Shown here: positions 1 through 10,968 of the stretch, piece by piece | Position numbering within the stretch: the stretch's first letter is position 1 | Layout: each line of letters begins with the position of its first letter | DNA from: Sycon ciliatum | Lineage: Eukaryota; Porifera; Calcarea; Leucosolenida; Sycettidae | Length of the DNA: 64,000 nucleotides | Direction: 5' to 3' | NCBI RefSeq assembly: GCF_964019385.1 | Contig: NC_088643.1 | Coordinates: 51,533,806 to 51,597,805 of the forward strand | Notes under the pieces: generated by a model | Seen by the model: the letters and a program-made list of their open reading frames with translations, nothing else | Told to the model about the DNA's origin: nothing | Database searches by the model: none | Translations under genes and position numbers: made by a program

Positions 1-1042
1 ATACAAGCGAGGAACTATTCGAAATCAGGAAACCAATAACTGTCCTAGCTGGCGTACAGGCCAACGGTTGCTAGCAGAATAGATTACGTGCTCTACACCA
101 AACACTACAGAATAATGCACACGTGACAAAGCAGTTGACAACAGTGTACACTGCATGCATGTATAATGTGTAGTACACACAGAGCAGTGTATGGCGTACA
201 GCCTTGGATCATGTACAGACAGACTTTTTCTTTTCTTTTTTTGACGGGGTAACGGCCTCTTTTATGGGCAAGATAAATTCATGTAGATGTGGAAAAATAG
301 AGATACCATGAAAACGTAAAATAGAATATTATTCCAGTACAATACATTGGAAAACTCCGAGGAATTTCACGTAAAACAGACGAAATTCAGTTCTCAATGT
401 TCGATGCCTACCCCAGCACCACCCTGCGTCGACAGGCGTGTCAAGAACCTTCTTGCCCGCGTAGCCGGAGGTCGACTGCATGGAACACTGCAAATTGGGT
501 ACGAATTCGCACCCAAGCCGTGATGATTGAAAAGGGCTTATCCCACTTGAAGGCGAGGCGACCAGCAAGTCCCTTCTGCTAGCTGGCATATTCACGATGC
601 AGCACCGCATCCGTGGAACTCACCAGTAGAGTGAAAAACCCCACGGAGGTTCTCGAAGGCCTGACGTTACTTCTTTTTCTTCGTGTTGGCAGCGCGGTTG
701 GACAGACAGACTATGGATTCAAACATAACACTTTTCACTGTGACAACTATTTTGAAGTACGAATAACATTAAAACTTGTTGTTCCTTCTGCCTGGTTTCA
801 TGTAACCAATGTACGTCATAACATATTACAGTATTAAAGGCGAGACCAAAATCGAGCTGAAGTCATTCTGTTTTGGAACAGTTGATGTATATATACATGC
901 ATGGTTCAGATGGTGTGAGTAGATCTGTGACAGGGAGTCACACAAACCCGGGCTTGCAGAACTTCCTGGTGTGCGTCTCGTCGTTGGCCACAGTACAAAA
1001 TTGTATGGGTAAACCGCGTACATGTTGTCTTTAAAAACCTTA
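1..1042. other. No gene recognised
   Basis: Both strands hold only short reading frames with no domain I recognise. The last part, from about 1043, carries the 14-bp direct repeat that flanks the Penelope-like element. Nothing else stands out. Confidence 0.5.
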
Positions 1043-2349
1043 CTAAAAATAATCGGTTTAAAGTATTTAAATAACCGACGAGGAGACAACAGTCGTAAAA
1101 TAGCAATGAAAAATATCAATTGTGCACTCATAATCATGTATAAACAATTAAAATGAAACAATTCCAGAACGTTTTCGTGTGACCATCATCAGTGGAACAT
1201 CGTCACATAGTAAGAATCACTAAAACAACCAGTTATATAGCTAGAGTAACATGAAAAGAAGCGTGAGAATGCAGCACAGCTAGCGGTTATGCATAACGCG
1301 TGTAGTGTGAACCTTTGCAGTGTATCTGAGAATGGTAGCAGTAGATGAATGTGGCAGCCAAAGCGTGGGAGGCCGAGAAAACACCCGTTGCCTACTACTA
1401 CGCCTGTCAGTATTACAACACAACCAGAAACGGATACAACACCGGACTCAACAGTAGCGCAACACACGAATCTGGTGTCACTCTTGACGACAACAACACG
1501 GCATGGGAGACCACCGGACGATCGTTCATTAACAAACCCGATGGCGGTAACGGAAAGATCACCAGGAGAACGAAATGAAAATGGAGGAAAAACGAATCTG
1601 AGGAGAAGCCAGAGACTAGCGGAGACACGACTGAGAAAAATGGAGAAGGCGGAACCAGTAGTGGCAGGTGAAAGTACGGGCGCAGCAGTGAACACGTCAA
1701 GGAGAAAGAAGCGATGGCATGAGGAGATGGAGATGGAGGATGATGATGGGGATGAACAGGATGGTCAGGAGGAAAGTAAGGGTGAGCAGGAACAGGAAGT
1801 GGAGGATGAGAGTGATACGGACGAGGAGGAGTTCGACATCGACAAGAGCAAGTCTGCCATCTACAAGCATTTGGTGTCCAGTCCGGATTGTCGTAAGTTG
1901 TTTGACGATTCCTGGTTTAGTGTTATTTGTCGCGCGCGTTTCTTTAAGCAGTTGCAGGTGTTGGAAGCTGTATATATTCGCACACGTGACCCTGTTCTAT
2001 GCAAGCAAAAAGAAAATGTTGTAGCACTCACACTTTTTAAATAATACGCACTCACCAGTTTTTGTTCACACGCACTCACAGCTGCCACATTCATCTACTG
2101 CTACCATTCTCAGACACACTGCAAAGGTTCACACTACACGCGTTATGCATAACCGCTAGCTGTGCTGCATTCTCACGCTTCTTTTCATGTTACTCTAGCT
2201 ATATAACTGGTTGTTTTAGTGATTCTTACTATGTGACGATGTTCCACTGATGATGGTCACACGAAAACGTTCTGGAATTGTTTCATTTTAATTGTTTATA
2301 CATGATTATGAGTGCACAATTGATATTTTTCATTGCTAAAAATAATCGG
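1043..2349 (+). mobile_element. Penelope-like foldback element with 14-bp target-site duplication
   Basis: Seen: the direct repeat CTAAAAATAATCGG lies at 1043-1056 and again at 2336-2349. Inside it are inverted arms of about 260 bp, 1101-1360 and 2091-2338. Each arm contains a CTGATGA...CGAAAAC motif resembling a hammerhead ribozyme core, on the minus strand near 1171-1192 and the plus strand at 2247-2270. The intervening sequence encodes a protein whose C-terminus looks like a GIY-YIG endonuclease tail. Known: Penelope-like elements carry GIY-YIG domains and often hammerhead motifs, and make target duplications of variable length. Inference: a short non-autonomous or 5'-deleted Penelope-like element whose pseudo-LTRs are inverted. 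A simple foldback DNA element is the alternative. Confidence 0.6.
1349..2044 (+). CDS. AT-hook, acidic protein with GIY-YIG-like C-terminal segment
   Basis: The 231-residue frame is open from an ATG that lies inside the left inverted arm. Residues 5-12 (KRGRPRKH) form an AT-hook-like DNA-binding motif. A basic segment (about residues 85-130) is followed by a strongly acidic Glu/Asp stretch (about 130-165). The last 60 residues (SAIYKHL, then SWFSVICRAR, then LEAVYI and PVLCKQK) match the second half of the GIY-YIG endonuclease of Penelope-like retroelements by pattern. No reverse transcriptase is present and the GIY-YIG N-terminal half is missing. A related acidic-plus-GIY-YIG tail lies on the minus strand at 23216-23478. 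The order AT-hook, acidic linker, endonuclease tail is odd; this could be the 3' exon of a longer protein. Function is unproven. Confidence 0.5.
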   Translation: MWQPKRGRPRKHPLPTTTPVSITTQPETDTTPDSTVAQHTNLVSLLTTTTRHGRPPDDRSLTNPMAVTERSPGERNENGGKTNLRRSQRLAETRLRKMEKAEPVVAGESTGAAVNTSRRKKRWHEEMEMEDDDGDEQDGQEESKGEQEQEVEDESDTDEEEFDIDKSKSAIYKHLVSSPDCRKLFDDSWFSVICRARFFKQLQVLEAVYIRTRDPVLCKQKENVVALTLFK

Positions 2350-2429
2350 AAAAAGATTAAAAAAGTTCAACGTGTTTGTCCACAACTTGCAGCTTTTTGT
2401 TTTTGAGTTTTAACAGTTTAATCATTTTA

Positions 2430-2545
2430 TCGCCTATGTCGTCAGGCGAAATAGCACGTCAAAGTACATTTGAGACAAGCGGAAAGAACATGAGGACGTA
2501 CACTAATTTAGTTACAATTGGCGCTTATCTTCGCACTTGTCTCAG
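2430..2545. repeat. Dispersed repeat, inverted copy at 26.1-26.2 kb
   Basis: The segment around GTCAGGCGAAATAGCAC and the following 80 bases is matched, in reverse complement, at about 26125-26210. It is a shared repeat of unknown class with no coding content that I can see. Confidence 0.5.
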
Positions 2546-2559
2546 CAAGGAGATACATA

Positions 2560-3290
2560 ATTGTATTTGAAGCATGCGCTCAAAACGTTCGATCCGGACA
2601 GCTGCTGCACGTTTCATAGCTTGCTCAAATTCGCCTCGTCTCGAATCACACTCAAAGGCAGTGTGTGCCAGTCACCTTGCCGCTCAGAAGCTGATTGAGA
2701 CTGCCCGTGTGTTGGCTGAAAGTGTTATCCCGTTCGTCGCAATAATGCGGCTTAGTTTGAGACAAAAATGCAATGCCACATTAGTGTCTTTTTTTTCAAA
2801 TCGCCTCTTGCGCTTGTCGTACTTGCTGATCAGCACCCACGCAAGACTCTGGTGCTTGTACATGCAGCTCAGTGATAGCTTCCGCTTGATGTAGCACCTG
2901 TGGCTGTGCTTACTGCACCTAAGTCCTAATGCCTTGCACCAGGCTTTTCGGTTAGTTTCCTGAAAGTCCTTTGCACGAGAGTTTCCCTCAGGACTTGGTG
3001 TTGATTTTGATTAGCTCCTTTGCCCGGTCCTCTGTGAGCATCAGATTATGTCAGCCGGATTGTTCTCACTTTCTGGAGATGTCGACATGAGCACCAGTTT
3101 CTTCGTCAGCGATTTGCTGGGGGTAACTCTTCACTAGGCGCTGTACTGTGCCAGCACTGAAATTCAAGCTCGCGAAGCGCTTTTTCAACTTTTCTATACC
3201 TCCCCACGGCAAACAATCCTTGACACCAGACAGCTGGAAGTAGACAGAAACTTCATTCTCCATCGCTCTGAAATTCCGACCTATTTTTCG
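2560..3290 (-). pseudogene. Mariner-like transposase N-terminal remnant
   Basis: On the minus strand, 3263-3066 encodes GGIEKLKKRFASLNFSAGTV then QRLVKSYPQQ, which has the spacing of the helix-turn-helix DNA-binding part of mariner transposases of the plant-like (DD39D) type. Downstream the frame is interrupted by stops. Pieces such as LTEDRAKELIKINTKS and YIKRKLS still resemble the linker region of that family. No catalytic block is recognisable. This is a decayed fragment; the family call is by pattern only and another HTH transposase is possible. Confidence 0.35.
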
Positions 3291-3599
3291 GACTCGAGCG
3301 GAGGTTGCAGCGTTTTCTTGCGCTGACAGAAGTGTTCGTCGGTGGTAGCTCCGTCAAAAAGACTCAAACGAACCGATAGCAACTTCTGTGATGGTTTGTG
3401 CTGCCATGTCGTCCGATGCAATGGTCAATGGTTATGTTCGGATGGTGATTCAGTGGTTCCATGCCGTATGACACATGCAGACCACCGAAAAATCAAGTCC
3501 GAAGATAAGGCCATGTAAAATATATTGATTGTTTATCGTCAGGTTTTCCTGAGAAATCGGGGCGGACGGGAGGTATCAAGTCCAACGTAAATGGCCTAC

Positions 3600-4620
3600 G
3601 TGGGCAACTACACCAGTGGCCCAGCAGATACCTCAGTGAACGCTACCTTCGAGTGGATATTTGTGGCCAGACATCCTCAAGGCTCCCAGTACAGGCTGAA
3701 GTCCCCCAGGGCAGTATTATAGGTCTGACTCTCTTCCTCATATACGTGAATGACTGCGAGGACCACACACCAGCCGGTGCTGACCTAGCCTCGCTCGCAG
3801 ACGACACCACGCTGTATGCCAACATCACTCCACCACCCAACAAGATACTACCCAAGCCCTCCAGCTAGCAGTCAACAACATCTTCCTCTGGGGTCAAGAA
3901 TGGAAGATAAAAACAATTTGAACCAGCCAAATCCCATACACTACCTGTCAGCTTCCACCGCACCCAATGGGGCATGCTACCGATTTCAACGGCTGCCGAG
4001 TCTTGCTCTTCGTTGGATAGTTGCAGCACTTTGCTTCCTGTACAAGATGCATTGTCCAGACGCACATCCCCTTCTACAGAGAATTTTTACACCCCAGCAG
4101 CCCCAACACCGAACAGTCCAGTCCTCCCATAGCACGTCTCAGAGATGTAATGCCCCCGTGCACCAACTGGCAAATGAACTTCCAGCCCGGTCCAGACACA
4201 ACCTTTGTTGAGGCAAACCTCACGCAGTTGCCCCCGTCTGGAACCAGCTGCCCGCCGGAGTCTTCTCTGGTCCATTTATGCCCCAAGAACTTGCAACATT
4301 TCAAGGTTGCAGTCACCCACTATTTGAAGACCAACGACTGGTTGTGGGAACATGCCCATCTCTGAATATCAGCATCATATCTGCCTCAGCCCATGACTTT
4401 CAAATTCTGCTCCACGTACTCGTCCCAATAACGTTTGTTCTTCTTTTCTCTCCTTCTCCTCCTAACACTGTCTGTCTCATCTCTCCTCTCCTTCTAATTT
4501 ATGGTCTCTCCTCCTAACATTTCGTATTATGTACCTGTCACTCCTTTCAATTTTCTTCTTCTTCTTTTTTTGTTCAGAAAGTGATGGACATCACGCAACT
4601 GCATTGTAAATAAAAGGGGG
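3600..4620 (+). pseudogene. CR1/jockey-type LINE reverse transcriptase, 3' end
   Basis: The plus strand encodes RYLSERYLRVDICGQTSSRL, then VPQGSIIGLTLFLIYVND, then LADDTTLY. These are the reverse transcriptase blocks around the catalytic Asp-Asp (here ADDT, the usual YADDT/FADDT position) of CR1/jockey-like non-LTR retrotransposons. After a frameshift near 3855, the frame continues as NNIFLWGQEWKIKFEPAKSH, the expected W..K...KS motif after the active site. The end (4021-4365) has the FK...HYL pattern found at LINE C-termini. The upstream part of the RT and the endonuclease are absent, so this is a 5'-truncated, frameshifted copy. The A/T-rich stretch to about 4620 is probably its 3' tail. 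Confidence 0.65.
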
Positions 4621-4894
4621 ATTGTCAACTGACAACCGCTCTATTAAGTTGCTATTCACTCTTGGCGCATGCGCTGGATGAAAATTCTTTTATTATTAAT
4701 AATAATTGTTACGGTTCGCATGTCACTCATGGAAGGATCCATGGGCTTGACGCATCTGTCAATGAAATCCAGGCAGAAGAGTCAACAAAAGGCATCTCAT
4801 TATTGTTTGCTTGAACGTATCGCATTAAGAACAACTATGCAAGCGCAGCACATTTTTTCTTGTCTAGAGGCAGCTCAAAACAGTCAGAAATATA

Positions 4895-5170
4895 AAAATT
4901 GGTGTGCTTTATATCATGTTTAATATTGTCAATCCATCTGAGATGGGGTTGGCCACGTGGGCGCTTGATGTCAGGGGTACTAATTGCCACCTCTAGTGCT
5001 TGCTAAGACCCTGAGTCAGGCCCTTCACGGACGACATGGCACACCCAAAGAAGTCGATGTCTGCGACAGATAGTGCTGACTGGGTCTTGTCGCGTCGAGA
5101 AGTACACCGTGGCATTTGACATCTGGTGAGGGTACACAACACCAAGCACCATTCTTTTATTACTGATGTC
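4895..5170 (-). pseudogene. LINE C-terminal fragment (RTE-like)
   Basis: Minus-strand translation gives VSTICRRHRLLWVCHVVREG, then RPRGQPHLRWIDNIKHDIK. That is the R-W-GH and GRP..RW.D.I..D pattern typical of the C-terminal end of RTE-like and related LINE polyproteins. An in-frame stop interrupts it. There is no upstream reverse transcriptase, so it is an old 5'-truncated insertion. Confidence 0.55.
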
Positions 5171-5194
5171 TAAACTTGGATACTGAACCTTCCA

Positions 5195-5420
5195 AGTTGG
5201 AAGGCTGATGGTTTGTGCACTAAAGATGTGTTAGAGCTAGGTCTCCGGACGCTGAATGTCTGAGTAGCCTGTCAGTTGTGTGCCGTGTTATCTCACTTTC
5301 TTACTGTTTATCATCTTGTTACAGTCGTGGATAGTTGCTGCATAACTCGTTCTCATGCTTTCCTTCACTATTTTACATTAATGATGCCGAAAAAATTATG
5401 GACGTTTCGGGCCAGTCACC
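5195..5420. repeat. Dispersed repeat, second copy at 12.75-12.99 kb
   Basis: The sequence from AGTTGGAAGG through CGAATGTCTGAGTA-like bases is repeated, diverged, at about 12765-12990. It may be a short interspersed element, but I could not identify clear pol III boxes. Confidence 0.4.
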
Positions 5421-5757
5421 CATCGTCAGAACAATTCACAAGGGGCGAGCCTGGCCTCCTATAACGAAAGCAATCGATAGCGTACTTCAAAGTATGTATG
5501 TCCATGAACAAAACAAATGAAACACACAACAGCCGTATGCAATTGCTGTCCACAGATTGAGTGCAATCGAGTATATGAATTTGCATTTACAACCGACAAG
5601 GAGAAGTGCGCTGAAAGAGTGGATATGCAAGAGCTCAGCAGATAAAGCACAGGAAATGTGTGTACGAAGGTGAATGCCACAATCATTGTGTGTACAACCC
5701 TGTACAGACACAGCAAGATTCCACGGTTTCACTGTGAGGGTGGTAGTGCCTTCAATG

Positions 5758-6030
5758 GCCATCCGAAGGAGATATTGATCTCCGGACGACGCTCTCGAAT
5801 CTCGATGGACTCCCTGATTTTTCTTTCTGGCCATCCGTGTTTCCACAGCCAGTACTTGGGCCCCAATGAAAATTACATCTGTGCTCTTGATGGTTCCGTG
5901 CTGCAGGTGATCAGTAGCCATGTGTTTACCCTCTGGTTTGTCGAGCATCCTGTGACGTGCTTCCCACTATCAGGGAGTCCATTGAGATTTGAGAGCGTCG
6001 TCCGGAGATCAATATCTCCTTCGGATGTTG
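5758..6030. repeat. Foldback repeat with about 60-bp arms
   Basis: The left arm at 5758-5819 (GCCATCCGAAGGAGATATTG and on) recurs in reverse complement at about 5968-6032 with few mismatches. The loop between is about 150 bp. No transposase or target duplication was recognised. Confidence 0.6.
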
Positions 6031-6092
6031 GGCAAGAAAATCTCCTCGAATGGATGCGATTATCACCCATGAGACTCACATTCACACACGTG

Positions 6093-6136
6093 CACACACA
6101 CACACACACACACACATACACATACATACACACAGC
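6093..6136. repeat. (CA)n microsatellite
   Basis: A run of CA dinucleotides interrupted by CATA units. Confidence 0.9.
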
Positions 6137-6139
6137 GTT

Positions 6140-6600
6140 CTGTGGACTGTGTTCAACTTTGCATATTATGAATTTGTTACTCAAGAAGTACGCTTGAAAC
6201 TAGAAAACCCAACAGAAACATGACCTGATAAGAGTGAGTACATTCCACTTACCTTTACAGGAAGTGTTGTCACTTAAACCATTGGCAGTGCAGGTCACTG
6301 TAGCAGGTCCATACATCTTATATCCAACATCACATGTGTATGCTACAGTCGTCCCATGCCGGATTACTGACTCAGTATTGTTCTGCCTACCATCAGTCAA
6401 TTTTGGCACATTGCACGCGTGAACTATAAATACAGAATACCAGAGGAAAAAAACATTACAAACATCGAAATGGAAATTCCCTCGAAATGGAAACTCCCCT
6501 CGATTTAGGCTTAAATCTTTATAGAGCCCATACCACCTGACTACGCGCCAGCGATCATCGTTCAGTATATTCCCCTAGCCTCTTTAAAACTACCACAATA
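6140..6600. repeat. Duplicated block around the sushi exon
   Basis: Sequence flanking the sushi exon (for example GACTGTGTTCAACTTTGCAT) is repeated at 13990-14450. Further blocks at 7310-7440 and 8715-8910 match 14540-14660 and 14665-14850. In the second copy these blocks are adjacent. In this copy they are split by a SINE and a pogo-like element, so those insertions came after the duplication. Confidence 0.7.
6253..6423 (-). CDS. Sushi/CCP domain exon
   Basis: On the minus strand a 171-nt exon runs from an AG acceptor (TTTATAG) to a GTAAGT donor and is symmetric, phase 1-1, as is usual for sushi modules. It encodes HACNVPKLTDG, then SVIRHGTTVAYTCDVGY, then GPATVTCTANGLSD and TSCK. That includes the four cysteines, the Y-x-C, the GY and the terminal T-C...C spacing of a complement control protein domain. 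Such domains occur in secreted or membrane recognition and adhesion proteins. A near-identical exon of the same length lies at 14096-14266, and lectin-like exons lie upstream on the same strand, so it probably belongs to a duplicated multidomain extracellular gene. The full gene model cannot be drawn from this window. Confidence 0.8.
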
Positions 6601-6934
6601 CATGAATGCGTATGATTGCTTAACCCATACCGCAGAGCGCTACAAAACTCGACTTGAGTCACAAATAATATCACAGTTATGGATATTCAAATTCTTAGTC
6701 TCTCTGGACAGCTTGAAATCTCCTGTCGTCACGGGTTTGAGAACCGTGAACGAACTGCCTCTAGGCTCCTCGCCACGCCACACAGCAAAGGACCAGTGCA
6801 AATTGTTAGAGAGCTTTTTCTTCTACTTCGCTTCAGTAGGCGATGGAGAATTCATGGTTATCAGACAACGAACGACTGACGACTGACACTGAGACAAGAC
6901 TAGACAACAGAATATATTAGATTGAAGGCGTACA

Positions 6935-7150
6935 ACGGGGACAAGACGAGCAAGTGTGTACCACCGGGGACAGAAGACGGTGCAGCCGCATGTACGCAGG
7001 AGTCAAAAACAGCGCAGCAGCATGTACCACGACTCAGCAGCATGTACAACAAAGAGACCCAAAAGCAGCCACATGTACGACAAAGAGCTACACGTGCAAC
7101 CGCATGTACAACGAAGAGACACAAGCGCAGCCACATGTACAACACTCCTC
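6935..7150. repeat. Degenerate CATGTACnAC repeat
   Basis: GCCGCATGTAC / GCAGCATGTAC-like units recur irregularly with ACAAAGAGAC between them. The short frames here are repeat artefacts. Confidence 0.45.
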
Positions 7151-7448
7151 TATCAACTCCAACAAGGCAGGCACAACAGAGCCACTGTAATCCTAATCAA
7201 AAACCACTCCATTGCACCCTCAGAACGACATTCCACACCCGACGCTGATTTCTGCCAGATCAGCACTCACACGCAGAACAATTGTTCAAATTTTTAAAGA
7301 TTCGTTCTCCTCAGGCAAACCTTATGGTGCCCGTTGCGTGCATGGCACGTGACAGGGGAATCCCCATTCTGGCTTAATAATGTCACCATGATGACCCTCT
7401 TCTCCCTTGTGCCTTCTTCATGAATATATTTCCCTCTTCCTCTTTTTT

Positions 7449-7780
7449 AGCAGGCAGGCATAGTGGGATGGTCTAAGACCATGATTGAGAAACAGAGGGT
7501 ACCAGGTTCAAGTCCTGCTTGGAAGCGGAAGCCGTGCTGCGACGCACAGTTAATTGGGAACTCGTGGCCTGGCACGAGGGAAACATGGATGCAGTGAATG
7601 GGATTTTCGGTCTTTGACCACTTTGTGGTGGGTCTGATCTACTCACCTCCCATCGCTTTAGGAGCTGTATCTGCGCCTTGATCCAAGAGGGTGGTGGCGT
7701 TCCTGTGGGTGCAGAAAACTGGGCCTTTGGCCGAGTCTCACGCCAACCGTGAAATTCTTTTTCCTCTTTCTTTATATACA
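7449..7780 (+). repeat. tRNA-derived SINE, most complete copy
   Basis: The head has an A-box-like TAGTGGGATGG and a B-box GGTTCAAGTCC about 45 bases later, as in RNA polymerase III promoters of tRNA-derived SINEs. The body (TGCAGTGAATGGGATTTTCG and following, GGAGCTGTATCTGCGCCTTG) recurs in reverse orientation at about 20556-20740 and 32046-32160. It sits in the 7.3-8.7 kb interruption of the duplicated block, which supports insertion. I do not recognise a named family. Confidence 0.65.
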
Positions 7781-7788
7781 GTAAAACC

Positions 7789-8711
7789 TGTGACTACCGA
7801 CCACCCATTGGTGCCAGCAAAAGCGGTCATTAGTAGCAGGTGGTCTTTAGTTAGAGGTTTGCACCGCGTGACCATAATATATGGATCCCATTATATGCTA
7901 TGTATGTCAAAATGCAGCTAATACAATTCCCCAGTACTTGCGCAATATCATTCTTATTTAAGGTCAAACAACACTTGGAGAGAAAGACGGAGAGATGGAG
8001 AGAGACAGAGAGAGAGAGAATATTATTTTTTTGCAGACTTCAAATTCAGCTTCTACTTCTGAAGCCAGGAGTCAAAAGTTCCCTGGGGAAGTTTCGTTTT
8101 GCGCTGGGCTTCAAATTTGTTCATGCGATCAATCGTACCGACTGTCCTTGTTGTGACTTCTCGAGTGCTTGAACGCGATCCTTCAGAATCAGGACCTTGT
8201 GGTGCTGCTTTGTTTCTGGATTCCTTGATACCATCGTCGATTCGTCTGTATGACTGGGGTGACAGAGCCGCCTAGTCTTCGTTTCTCCTCCGAGTAGTAA
8301 CATCGATCAGAGAGCGGTTTCGATGCGCTCTCCAAGACGTTTCCTATCATGTTTATTCTTGACAGCGCTTGAAATTTTGACAGGTGTAGTGCAGTCCACA
8401 CCGACTCCACAGCCAAAATTCCCTGCGTTCATTTGTTCAGCTGTAGTATCGAGAGATTCCTTTCAGGACCCTGGAAAATAAGCAAAATTTCAAGACGGAG
8501 CTTCGAGCAACATTTGATTTCCTACATCGCGGTCGCTAGTTACGGGTCAAAAATTGTCTTTGGGACAGGAAAAGGCGGTCGCTGGTCGCGTTCAGCAGGT
8601 AGTCGCTAGTCACAGTGCATTTTGAATGTGAGACCTTCCGTGCCTGGCCAAGTGGTCGGTAGTACCAGGCTGGTCGCTAGTCACAGTGGTCTTTAGTTAC
8701 AGGTTTTACTG
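7789..8711 (-). mobile_element. pogo/Tigger-like DNA element
   Basis: The ends are inverted: CAGTAAAACCTGTGACTACC at 7789 and its complement ending GGTTTTACTG at 8711. The CAGT...AACC start is typical of pogo/Tigger. The left flank is TA; the right flank is TG, a likely mutated target duplication. On the minus strand, 8303-8121 encodes HHKVLILKDRVQALEKSQQG followed by QSVRLIA. This matches the first helix-turn-helix of the CENP-B/Tigger DNA-binding domain. No DDE catalytic domain was found, so it is non-autonomous. A related 542-bp element lies at 62447-62988. Confidence 0.65.
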
Positions 8712-8935
8712 TGAGTAGCTTCCTCCTGTTGATGGCGCCCGGCCGAAATTTGACTGAGACATTAGTAGTTTGCAGGGAAGAAACCACTTGATTTGAGGAT
8801 GGTGTGTGTTGGGTTTTTCAAGTATCTTCCTCATTAAATTTATCAATAACTGTGGCCATACGTCCATTGAAAAGACAGATATTGCTTCGGTCTAGACTCT
8901 ATAGTGAAGTAACACTAAAAATAAGTTTTAAAAAC

Positions 8936-9955
8936 CTCGGATGGAAAGCCAAGGATTATTTATAAAAAGTAAAAAGGACCAAGGAACTACAAGTTACACT
9001 ATAATGTCCACTAACACCACCAGTTACTAAACAATCAGCTCATGCGATAACATTGCACGACACTGACCGGCGGTGTTAGTGGACAGTATAGCGTAACTTG
9101 TACTTGGTGCGCGTCAGCAATATTGTCGCTTATCTTTCGACAATTTGAACTTAGACTTTGAACATCACCGCGTGTACTTGAGATGATGAAACTTGGTATG
9201 ATGGAAGGTAAGGTACAGGATGACAACTGGCAATGAGGAATTTATTGTCCAAGGAAGGCTTCATACTTTTTTGGTTCTCGTCATCGCTGCTCATGGCGCT
9301 GGTGACAAATATGTTTGCTCGGGATTGACGCTCTCGCTTTCGCAAGCTCATCTCTCTTCCTCTCCGCTGCCTTGCTACGTTCTAAAGGGAAGTTGACCGT
9401 GACAGTCACCTTCTCTATAAGACTTCGCGCGGGCAGCTCGACTGCCTGTGTGGTTCAAATCAGTCGCCGTTCTTTGCAAGATTTATTTTGAACGACGACG
9501 ACGGCTAAGTACTTGCAAATATCGACGATGCGCTGGATACTCCGAGCGTTGAGCTGGATGTGAGGGAACTGCGATCTTAGCTTGGCGAGCGATCCCTGAG
9601 GCGAGCGATCTCGGCTGTTTTGCAAAATGGAACTGATCCCGAGTAGCCGATTATTTTCTTGTGCTGCGTGCTGCTCTTGCCTGCACAGTGTGACAAGATA
9701 ATCTATGTTGATGCGGCACTGTATCAATCAGAATCCCCCACCTGTCCCTCCCTAAATCCACTCGAAATCTAGCTAGACCTTTCAGGTACTAGTAAACTAA
9801 CTTACTAACGAAAATTGGGATGAAATGGGCTGCCAAGTGAGCATTGGCGACATAAAAACAAAGCTGAAAGATAAGCGACAATATTGCTGACGCGGACCAA
9901 GTAGCTCCTTGGTCTTTCTCTTTTGTATAAATTGATTATTGGCTCTCCGTCCGAG
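8936..9955 (-). mobile_element. Mariner-like element with inverted ends
   Basis: CTCGGATGGAAAGCCAAGGA at 8936 is matched in reverse complement by the end at 9955 (TTGGCTCTCCGTCCGAG). A second inverted pair (GCGACAATATTGCTGACGC and complement) lies at about 9109-9135 and 9868-9890. The minus-strand frame 9727-9455 has SLAKLRSQFPHIQLNARSIQ, resembling an HTH transposase N-terminus. A further partial end copy is at 14452-14500. I found no clear TA duplication, so the superfamily is tentative. Confidence 0.45.
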
Positions 9956-9977
9956 TCCAAAGATAGAACTATTTACG

Positions 9978-10025
9978 ATACATTTCCAGACGTTTCGTTG
10001 TTCTGCACAACATCGTCAGTAGGTA
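9978..10025 (-). other. Hammerhead-like motif of Penelope-type repeat
   Basis: On the minus strand CTGACGA (10019-10013) is followed by a GTTGT/ACAAC stem with a GCAGA loop, then GAAAC (9996-9992) and GTCTGG. This is the CUGANGA-stem II-GAAA order of a hammerhead core. A close copy is at 20773-20800. Self-cleavage is not shown; stem I and III pairing is not clear by eye. Confidence 0.45.
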
Positions 10026-10400
10026 AATATTAAAATATTCTTATTATTCTTTCATTCAACATTATATGCCTCCACTGATGAGCTCGGGAGGAGCGAAACA
10101 GCTGTCTGGACGGTCATTGTCAATATCAATCTCTATACTGGAATTGTCCTCGCTGTGGTGATGGTGATGTGAGTGCAGAGTTTGGATCGGCCAAGAGCGC
10201 GATGTGATGGTGCGGTGTAAGGCATACCTCTCTAATCCCGCACTTTTTGCAACGGCATTTTCTGCTGGATAAACAAGGGTGCTGGATTATTAAATCCTGC
10301 CCTCCAACTCGATCCACCTGTTAACATACATGTTTGTGTCGTATGTCGAACGTAGGGATTTTCTGTGTCAAACCAAGTACTTTGTGGAATGCATGTCTAT

Positions 10401-10456
10401 AACATACACTTGGGAATATCCTATGCACTGGCATAGGATATTCCCAAGTGTATGTT
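10401..10456. repeat. Perfect 26-bp hairpin
   Basis: Arm 10401-10426 and arm 10431-10456 are exact reverse complements around the four-base loop ACTG. The stem starts AACATACACTTGGG. Confidence 0.9.
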
Positions 10457-10854
10457 GCATGTGTTGTGTATGTTACAATGCTCCCTGACGGTATGCGATG
10501 TACAACTGCTGGATTAGAAAATCGAATTATGTACAGTTTGAGTGATTTGTTGCAGAAAATCGCTGCTGGAGGCGGAATTCAAGCGTCGGATTGAAGCGTG
10601 GAAAATGAACTAAAAAAATCCGTTTGCCAGAAAGTGTACTGGTTTGCAAGGGTGCTGGATAAACAAGTGCCAGATTAGAGAGGGACGACTGTATTGAATT
10701 CCATAATGGCCGGGTCGTCGCTACTTCTTCTCAACTAATGACAATGTTGTTCAGATTATTTATACTTGTGGTCCCGTCTACACGTTGAAACTCCTAAAAC
10801 ATTGTGCGTTCTCAACTACAACGAAAGTAAACATTTTGGGCACCTGGCCCCCAT

Positions 10855-10968
10855 ACTAACCAACCACCCACCCACCCAGTGCCACCCAACCAACTAAACA
10901 AACAAACACCCCCCCCCCCCCCCCCAACCAACTAACCAACCAACCAACCAACCAACCCCTATTATAAT
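10855..10968. repeat. CCAA-rich minisatellite with poly-C tract
   Basis: Repeats of CCAACCAA and CCACCCAGTGCCACC flank a run of C. The same preceding sequence (AAGTAAACATTTTGGGCACC) and array type recur at 23930-24200, upstream of the second lectin-like exon. Confidence 0.8.
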
